A stretch of DNA of 64,000 nucleotides, taken from the NCBI GenBank assembly GCA_964016985.1, contig OZ024828.1, positions 25,421,543-25,485,542 of the forward strand, given 5' to 3'. The notes below the pieces were generated by a model. It did no database searches. It was not told the DNA's origin and saw nothing but the letters and a program-made list of their open reading frames with translations. This document shows positions 57,940 to 64,000 of this stretch, one piece after another (position 1 is the first letter of the stretch; each line of letters starts with the position of its first letter). Source of the stretch: Anodontia alba (taxonomy: Eukaryota > Mollusca > Bivalvia > Lucinida > Lucinidae). The position numbers and the translations under genes were made by a program.

Positions 57940-58240
57940 GTCAGTCACCTTGGGCCAGGCTCCATAGCAGTCAGTAGCGCGTCTCATGGGGTGCGAGTTT
58001 GACTCCATCTCAGCCTTGTAACTTTCATGGAAATTGATCATAAAATGAATTCTACGACAATTCTACCCATTCTATGATTCGAGAAGGGCAGTTTTCAGTT
58101 ACTGGCAAAAGTATGTGCACAGGTGCTGGTTAACTGCTTAAGCCTGCCCAGGATAAGACCGATTAGGTTAACTGATCGGCTTCACAAGACCTTAACAAGT
58201 GTCTTAACAGTGAATGGGCCAAAAAACACAAACACAGTCA
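57940..58240 (+). mobile_element. Diverged tRNA-derived SINE in the right palindrome arm
   Basis: tRNA-like head (AGCAGTCAGTAGCGCG as A box, GAGTTTGACTCC as B box), then a body with CTGGTTAACTGCTTAAGCC. Mirror of the copy in the left arm. Confidence 0.75.
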
Positions 58241-58429
58241 CACTGGCTTGTCATATACATATACATACAAATCAGAATTTATATGATTGCAACAATTTCC
58301 TGAAAAGGAAGGAAGCACAATCACTGAAATCTAGAAGAGCTTGGAGAGTATGTAAAGGGTATCTGACGATTTTTGAAAAGGTGTAAAAGGTACCTCCATG
58401 TGTCATGGATATAATGGGTATCATTTTTA

Positions 58430-59078
58430 TACCCCCGGCATACGAAGTATGCAATGGGGGTATATAGTTTTTGTCTTTTCTGTGTGTCTGTCAGTCTGTC
58501 TGTCTGTCAGTCTGTCAGTCTGTTAACATTTATTTTGTGTCAAAGATATCTCAGGAACTACTCTACCTAGAAACTTGAAATTTTGTACACATGACAAGTA
58601 TGACTAGTTGTATTGTGGGAAAGAAAATAAGGGCCATGGGGCCAGGTCCCTTAGAGTTATTTCCCTTTGTTGTTCTGGCTACACTGATGGCCATGGCATT
58701 TATTTGTGTCAAAGATATCTCAGGAACTACTTTACCTAGAACTTTGAAATTTTGTACACATGACAAGTATGACTAGTTGTATTGTGGGAAAGAAAATAAG
58801 GGCCATGGGGCCAGGTCCCGTAGAGTTATTTCCTTTTGTTGTTCTGGCTATACTGATGGCCATGGCATTTACTTGTGTCAAAGATATCTCAGGAACTACT
58901 TTACCTGGAAACTTGAAATTTTGTACACATGACAAGTATGACTAGTTGTATTGTGGGAAAGAAAATAAGGGCCATGGGTCCAGGTCCCTTAGAGTTATTT
59001 CCCTTTGTTGTTCTGGCTATACTGATCACCATGGCCGGGGGTATTAGTGAGCATATGCTCACTTCATGGACTAGTAAT
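58430..59078 (+). mobile_element. Pearl/Helentron-like element with three 169-bp units
   Basis: Head ATACCCCCGGCATACGAAGT, then a GTCTGTCTGTCAGTCTGTC microsatellite. Three highly similar 169-bp units follow (58533-59035; AAAGATATCTCAGGAACTAC, ATGACAAGTATGACTAGTTG). The tail GCCGGGGGTATTAG has a terminal hairpin GTGAGCATATGCTCAC. The opposite palindrome arm is an empty site and shows no obvious target duplication, which fits Helitron-class insertion. Repeated 61-67-codon frames are by-products. Confidence 0.82.
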
Positions 59079-59253
59079 AATTCAGTCTGTGCTTCAGAAC
59101 CATGACGTATCCATTCCATTTAAACAAAATGTATAAATTGTAAGAATTTAAAGACATATTTTATGTCACTAAACTTGTAGGTGATGAAATATGACATTGG
59201 TTATTGTCATGGTTAATTTTCTGAAATAAATGTAAATGTATCTGGCGATAAAA

Positions 59254-59559
59254 GGCCGGCCTCGGTGGCTCATTTGGATGCGCCATCCGACTGGAGACCA
59301 GGAGGTCGTGGGTTCAACCCCCGCCGAGGTCGGCAACATTCTTTCGTGGAGATTGATCATGAAATATTTTCTACGGTCATTCTCTCCCTTCCGCTGATTC
59401 AAGAAGGGCAGTTGTCAAAATCTGGCGAAAGAATATGCACAATACTGGTTAACCGCTTAGAGGACTAAGCCTGCCCAGTAAACGTGTGGTTAGGTAAACT
59501 GACCGCGCTTGACATGACGCCATTGGGTTGACTGGGCCGTAAAACCTCAACACAAACAA
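59254..59559 (+). mobile_element. tRNA-derived SINE, full length, in the right palindrome arm
   Basis: Nearly identical to the 33.3-kb copy. The 13-bp direct repeat TCTGGCGATAAAA flanks it (59241-59253 and 59560-59572). The left palindrome arm shows the empty site TTTTATCGCCGG. Confidence 0.93.
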
Positions 59560-59744
59560 TCTGGCGATAAAACGCATTTGTAATTGAATGTTCTCAGAAT
59601 CGATAAGGTTTCACAAAATCACTTCTGAATGGATAGATAACTTGATGTTTACTATCTTATATGAGGATATCCTTTGCCTTATAAAAACTAAGGAACTAAT
59701 GAAAAACTTTGACATACTGTTTTGAATCGAGAAATTTATCCAGT

Positions 59745-60024
59745 CATCACGAAAACATACCTATATAATTTTGACCCCCTTCAACCCCACTTTTATATAG
59801 TAAAACTGGGGTTTACAGGGGTATACATTATTTTTCTTATTTCTGCTCAAAAGCATAGATTATGGGTACTCGTTAGAACCGCCTCGGTGAGGCGGTTCTA
59901 ACGAGTACCCACAATCTATGTTTTGAGCAGATATATGAAAAATATCAGAATTTTTTATCTGAAAATTTTTCTCTTTTTGTTTGTAAAATTTTCAATATAT
60001 TTGAATAGGCATTGTTTCGTAATG
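59745..60024 (+). mobile_element. Foldback MITE family A, copy 15, with a paralogous empty site
   Basis: Full-length in the right palindrome arm. The left arm lacks it: CAGTTTTTATAG there corresponds to CAGT|element|TTTATCG here. No duplication of target bases is visible; insertion falls between T and T. Confidence 0.88.
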
Positions 60025-60089
60025 TTTATCGTTCCTTTCAGTATTTAGGTCACGGTACTATGAGGTAGGTTACCCGCCTTGAGTTTGTG

Positions 60090-60506
60090 GATCTAACTTG
60101 TTCTTTTTTTTTTTTTTTTGTTTTTTGTTTTTTTTTTTAAATTTGTGCCATTTTTTCTCCTTGTGATTTTAAACTTATAGCAATTTTCATGGGCAAGTGG
60201 TTTATTTTGTATGAAAGTTCTGTTACATAACTTTATGATCAAGCAATAAAATTTTATACACAAGGTCTAGAAATGTGTACGCAGGGCCTTTGAAGTCAGT
60301 GAAAAAATATAATATACTTTTAAACTGAAAGCATTTATGAGAAATAACCTAAATAAGTTAATACCCTCAGCAAAGAAAAGTTAACTCCTACAGTTTGGAA
60401 GAGAGGTAACTTTATAGTTGAATTTTATCTTAACCAAGTTATAAATCTTCTCAAAATTTTAACATTTGTTTGTGAGGCTATGGATGGCTCCTCGGGGTTA
60501 TACACA
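60090..60506. other. PAK intron, T-rich; nothing recognised
   Basis: T tracts at 60104-60140. No frame or recurring repeat. Confidence 0.5.
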
Positions 60507-60716
60507 GAGGACTTGTTAAGGAGGAGTATTTGGTGATAATTCTGGGATAATTTTTCTTATTTCTCCATTAAAACATATGTTGTGGGTACTCATTAGAAGC
60601 ACCTTGCCGAGGCACTTCTAATGAGTACCCACAACATATGTTTTTATGGAGAAATGGAGAAAATTATCCCAGAATTATCACCAAATACTCCTCCTTAACA
60701 AGTCCTCTGATACAAA
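60507..60716. mobile_element. MITE family C, near-perfect 210-bp palindrome
   Basis: Arms of about 100 bp run from CAGAGGACTTGTTAAGGAGG to GTGGGTACTCATTAGAAGC, mirrored almost base for base. Inner stem GAAGCACCTTG/GAGGCACTTC with mismatches. Related partial copies are at 47598 and 50567. Confidence 0.88.
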
Positions 60717-60934
60717 CTTTAAAGATCAGGACTAGCCAGCTTAGCCACAGGATAATGGCTTTTTCTGTATAGTGATATTTGCTACAGTGTCCAGTGGTCA
60801 GCCAAAGATCTGATCAGACTGCTTATATGTGGGGTCTGATTGGAACTGCACTACCTGCATAAGATCTCTTTTTCTGTGGAATTAGTTAGACATGTTGGAT
60901 ATTACATCTATTGGAAGCAGCTATCATTTAAAAT

Positions 60935-61152
60935 TCTTATTTATGCATAAAAACGTAGTGTGTACTCATTAGAAGCACCTCAGTAAAATTCTTATTTCTG
61001 CATAAAAACATATGTAGCAGGTACTCATTAGAAGCACCTCAGTGAGGTGCTTCTAATGAGTACCCACTACATATTTTTTCATGCAGAAAGAAGGCAAATA
61101 TATATAAAAAAAAAACAAAAAACTTTTGGGTTGAAAAATTGGCCTTATCGGA
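60935..61152. mobile_element. MITE family B with duplicated left arm
   Basis: Left arm TTATTTATGCATAAAAACGT...GAAGCACCTCAGT is followed by a second left arm and then a full palindrome with stem GAAGCACCTC/GAGGTGCTTC. Right tail CTTTTGGGTTGAAAAATTGG. Confidence 0.78.
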
Positions 61153-61324
61153 AATAATATCAACAGCATTATAGTTTACTCATGCAGTTGAAACTGTTTT
61201 TCCTTCCTTCCGTGTTGAATGTTGATTTAAGTCATGCCTTGTGGATACATACTGCATACTTTTTTATCTTTTGAAATAATTTTTGTAAATCCAGATAATA
61301 TGGTAATTTGGATAATAATTTAGA

Positions 61325-61480
61325 ATATTTCTGTCAGTTTTGCATAAAAAAATATAATGTGAGTATTCATTAGAATTGCCTCATCAGAGCAGTTGTAATG
61401 AACACCACAGAATATATTCCGGCAAAAGTAGCAAAAATAACAAAAATCTTCAGAGGAACTCTTTTAACTGGAGCTAGAAA
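61325..61480. mobile_element. MITE family B, diverged
   Basis: GAGTATTCATTAGAATTGCC with a decayed complement. Right tail ends near CTCTTTTAACTGGAGCTAG. Confidence 0.65.
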
Positions 61481-61571
61481 ATGTGTGTGTAAACACTTGA
61501 TGTAGTAGTTATGTAAACACTTGATGTAACGCTATATGTGTATTTGATCTAAATGTTTAAATATCCTTGTA

Positions 61572-62035
61572 ATAGCTCTAGATAAGTGGGATATCCAAAA
61601 ATATTTATTAAATATTTATTTCTCAACAAAAACACACATTTTAAGTTAAGGTGGTTGGGTAAGGCAAAGGTGTTGTGTATCTTACGTCACCGGGGCGTTC
61701 AACGAGATTGGCTTACAGTTGGGCAAGGCCTGCTTTCCTTGCAGCAGGTAAGGGTAGAGGGGAAATGGTTTTATTTCTTCACTTTCATTTATTTTCCTCT
61801 TTCTCCCCTGTCCCTCTCTTTCATCTCCTTTACTATCTCTTTTGTCTCTTCTTTCTTTCACTGGGAGACAACACAAAATGACCCACAAGGGTTGATATGT
61901 CATTAAACCCCAACACAACACATTGAAGGTACTATTTGAAATCGCCTTGTTGGATTCATTAGAGTACCTGCAACAAATCTTTTGTCAAGAAATAAAAAAT
62001 AATCAGTACTTCTGGTTGAATAAGGTATCTTATCT
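61572..62035. mobile_element. MITE family B split by a SINE-like repeat
   Basis: Left end TAGCTCTAGATAAGTGGG. Right part GGATTCATTAGAGTACCTGC to AAGGTATCTTATCTTA. The 270-bp insert is at 61650-61921. Diverged ACACATT-like repeats at both junctions may be the target duplication. Confidence 0.72.
61650..61921 (+). mobile_element. SINE-like repeat, family 2, copy 2
   Basis: Matches 19994-20250 along its length (GGTGGTTGGGTAAGGCAAAG; GATTGGCTTACAGTTGGGCA; GACCCACAAGGGTTGATATG) and ends in AACCCCAACACAACAC. Confidence 0.75.
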
Positions 62036-62248
62036 TAAATCTTGTCATGCTGAGTAAATAAAGATGACATGCCTTCTTCTAATAGTCAGCCAATCAGATT
62101 ACTTGATCCAAAATTTTGATACAAATTCACATGGTGAATGATAACAGTACAGATCCAGATCAGTTGGCTTCTTCAAAAGCCAACTGATCTGGAGCTACAC
62201 AGTTTGCAAAGGCTGGGTATATCTTGTTTCCGCAGGACCAGGGATAAG
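62035..62248 (+). mobile_element. piggyBac-like MITE, family P, copy 9
   Basis: TTAAATCTTGTCATGCTGAG at the left. Diverged right end CGCAGGACCAGGGATAA. Confidence 0.8.
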
Positions 62249-62295
62249 CTATGCCTTAAGATATGAACAGCATCAAGACAAAAAGGGGTTTAGAT

Positions 62296-62508
62296 CACGA
62301 AAACATGCCTATATAATTTTGACCCCTTTAAACCCCCATTTTATATAGTAAAACTGGGGTTTACAGGGGTATATATTATTTTTCTTATTTCTGCTCAAAA
62401 ACATAGATTGTGGGTACTCTTTAGAACTGCCTCACTGAGGCGGGTCTAACGAGTACCTACAATCTATGTTTTGAGCAGAAATGTGAAAAATATCAGAGGT
62501 TTCAGATA
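62296..62508 (+). mobile_element. Foldback MITE family A, copy 16, right end lost
   Basis: Left end and central palindrome are present. The right third is replaced by an AGAGAAATATCAG short repeat (62505-62560). Confidence 0.82.
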
Positions 62509-62581
62509 TCAGAGAGAAATATCAAGAGAAATATCAGAGAGAAATAATCAGAGAGAAATATCAAGTCCATTCTGTCATAAC

Positions 62582-62740
62582 ACCAGATAAGGCACCTTTT
62601 TCAAACAAACAGTATTGATATTTTTCTCATTTCTGCACAAAACATGTTTTGTGTACTCTTTAGAAGCCCCTCGGAAGGCACTTCTAACAAGTACCAACAA
62701 TGTTACTATGGTATGTTTTCATGGAGAAATAAGAAAGAAT
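62582..62740. mobile_element. MITE family B copy, inverted
   Basis: Begins CCAGATAAGGCACCTTTTTC. Core GAAGCCCCTCGGAAGGCACT; ends GGAGAAATAAGAAAGAATAT. Confidence 0.72.
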
Positions 62741-62741
62741 A

Positions 62742-63023
62742 TCAACCCTTGTCCTGATGCACCCAGATATACCCTGTCTTTGCAAACAGTGTAGCTCCAG
62801 ATCAGTTGGCTTCAGAAGCCAACTGATCTCGATCTGCACTGTTTGCCATTCGAACAGTGTAGATCCAGTTCAGTTGGCTTCTGAAGAAGCCAACTGATCT
62901 GGATCTGCACTGTTTGCCATTAAGTATAGGAATATTTATCAACAATCTGGAGTAAGTAATCTGATTGGCTGAAAATTAGAAGTGGGCGTGGCATCTTAAT
63001 TTATTCAGCAGGACAAGGGTTAA
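62742..63023 (-). mobile_element. piggyBac-like MITE, family P, copy 10, with a doubled palindrome
   Basis: Contains two complete palindromes in tandem (62783-62848 and 62853-62921), about 70 bp each, where other copies have one. The right end AGGACAAGGGTTAA is intact. Confidence 0.85.
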
Positions 63024-63102
63024 CATGATACCTCCTCTTAACTGGATCTGTGTTAATTTGTTGCTGTTTAATTCTGCCATACTGTATTTATTGTAAGTAC
63101 AT

Positions 63103-63320
63103 ATCAACCTCTTTATAACACGGTTCGTTATAGCACGGTTTTGGATATAACACAGTTCTAAGATGGATCCCAAAAATGTATAGATTATATTGAAAAATGA
63201 CCATAAATGGTCATTTTTCAATATAATCTATACATTTTTGTTTGGATATAACACGGTTGTTTAACTAGCACGGTTTATGCTATGGACCCCAACAGTAGTG
63301 TTATAAAGAGGTTGTGGTGT
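63103..63320. mobile_element. MITE family V, copy 2
   Basis: Inverted relative to 44329-44550. The same 62-bp palindrome (ATTGAAAAATGACCATAAAT) and GTTGGGGTCCATAGC-type arm are present. It sits at the left end of a family T element. Confidence 0.85.
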
Positions 63321-63854
63321 TTTTGGACAGACAGGTCCGAGCAAACTGCAGACTCTGATTAGGTGCCATAAAACATGGCATTTGATCAGGGTCTGCAATA
63401 ATTGCCCTCATCCAGCAATTATTTGGGCACATGGAGAGGAAATAAAATGGACCTTTTTCAAATTTTATGGCAAGTATAGTGAGGTGTCAAGGGCTCAGTT
63501 GTTCAAAGCGTTATTAGCTTTAGCTAGTTAATGACTAACTCATTAAACTGTTGCAACTAAGCTATTTTCAAATACATAAATATTATTGCTTTAAAATGTG
63601 AGCTAAGCTTTAGCTTCTCACATTTTTTCAGCAAAAATATCAATGTATTTGCCATATTTCATGATAAAAATTGTAACATTATGTACGTGAATTGTAGACC
63701 AAGATCAGATGGGATAGAATAACGCCTTTAGCTGTTCACATGAACATTAGTTTGAGCACACATTTTTAGATAACACAGGCTATGATATATAAACATGTTT
63801 AGGCATTATGCAGACAGCTAAGGCAACGAGTCCCAGTACTTAGGGTAAATATGG
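63321..63854. mobile_element. Family T element, copy 2, with a family S fragment inside
   Basis: Left part TTTTTGGACAGACAGGTCCG (terminal repeat lost next to V2). Palindrome half GCAAACTGCAGACTCTGATT. A family S segment at 63487-63660 follows. The right end ACTTAGGGTAAATATGG closes at 63854, followed by TA, only 19 nt before the first AG (63873) of the duplicated PAK acceptor. Confidence 0.72.
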
Positions 63855-63949
63855 TAATTATTGTATATTGCAGCACTTCAGGAAGTGTGATGAAGGATAA
63901 ATATGGTAATTATTGTATATTGCAGAGCTTCAGGAAGTGTGATGATGGC
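63846..63949 (+). repeat. 52-bp tandem duplication of a splice acceptor
   Basis: The segment TAAATATGGTAATTATTGTA...TTGCAG plus CTTCAGGAAGTGTGATGA occurs twice with a 52-bp shift (63846 and 63898). The AGs end at 63873 and 63925. Each copy joins the family T terminal bases to the first exon bases. Confidence 0.92.
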
Positions 63950-64000
63950 TAGACCTAAAGGTTCATCGGATGATGTTGTGGTAGCAATAAAAATAATGGA
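63926..64000 (+). CDS. PAK: p21-activated kinase, glycine-loop/VAIK exon (runs off the window)
   Basis: With the phase-2 end of the previous exon (GG) and acceptor TATTGCAG at 63925, the reading is G, then ASGSVMMARPKGSSDDVVVAIKIM. Joined to the previous exon this gives GSGASGSV, the GxGxxGxV ATP loop, and VAIK with the catalytic lysine of kinase subdomain II. The Tyr/Phe usual after the loop valine is Met here. The aspartate-rich turn RPKGSSDDV is slightly longer than in vertebrate PAK1. The upstream duplicate AG (63873) would add 52 nt, shift the frame and reach TAG inside the exon. The remainder of the kinase lies beyond the window. Confidence 0.9.

Larger units (their letters stand above)
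56312..60086. repeat. Imperfect palindrome, ~1-kb arms, with insertions on each side
   Basis: Left arm 56312-57535 and right arm 57850-60086 are inverted copies. Outer ends are CAAGGCGGGTAATCTAC and GTTACCCGCCTTG. Inner parts include CTATGGAGCCTGGCCCAAGG at 57408 and its complement at 57944. Once insertions are removed (T1 in the left arm; pearl-like, SINE and family A in the right arm), both arms are about 1.0 kb with roughly 80-85% identity by eye. Each arm contains an old diverged SINE. Confidence 0.88.

Noticed and set aside
58563..58945. Repeated 61-67-codon frames on both strands
   Set aside because: They come from three 169-bp units of a pearl-like element.
63873..63925. The upstream AG as the true exon start for the kinase loop
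   Set aside because: It adds 52 nt, shifts the frame and leads to TAG, whereas the downstream AG yields a perfect GxGxxGxV loop and VAIK.

Overview
This is AT-rich animal genomic DNA, most likely from a bivalve mollusc. The evidence is split, spliced coding exons, very dense short foldback elements, tRNA-derived SINEs, non-LTR retrotransposons, and several arrays of roughly 140-200 bp units headed by GTCC/GTCTG-type microsatellite, like the pearl/Helentron elements described in bivalves. Nothing bacterial is present: no operons, no rRNA and no genuine tRNA gene.

Host genes. The one well-supported gene is a group-I p21-activated kinase (PAK) on the + strand. Its exons lie at 32448-32641 (CRIB), 37203-37449 (autoinhibitory segment), 44600-44741 (linker), 53978-54041 (start of the kinase domain) and 63926 to the window edge (glycine-rich loop and VAIK lysine). 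All four intron phases agree. About 0.72 kb of coding sequence is spread over 31.5 kb, and the introns are mostly transposable elements. A phase-compatible but unproven first coding exon lies at 14734-14775. A second open frame (448 to 1, - strand) runs off the left edge and is not recognised.

Layout. 1-5.6 kb: edge ORF, nested MITEs, and a 5'-truncated jockey/CR1-type retrotransposon inserted in a MITE with an 11-bp target duplication. 6.6-7.4 kb: a 54-bp tandem array with 162-bp higher-order structure. 7.7-14.2 kb: foldback MITEs in otherwise empty sequence. 14.66-18.35 kb: a segment bounded by inverted copies of a 5'UTR-plus-first-exon module. 18.4-27.5 kb: low-complexity sequence, SINE-like repeats and a decayed RTE-like LINE. 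27.9-44 kb: pearl-like tandem arrays, SINEs, piggyBac-like MITEs, a near-intact mariner, and PAK exons. 44-64 kb: the rest of the PAK gene, a 3.8-kb imperfect palindrome, and more nested MITEs.

Main message. Two palindromic cores recur across otherwise different MITE families. Their inner stems change in a paired, compensatory way, so base pairing is kept while sequence changes. Element ends sit 17-50 nt from PAK splice acceptors, and the last acceptor is itself a 52-bp tandem duplication. All family and origin statements are from reading alone; no database search was possible.
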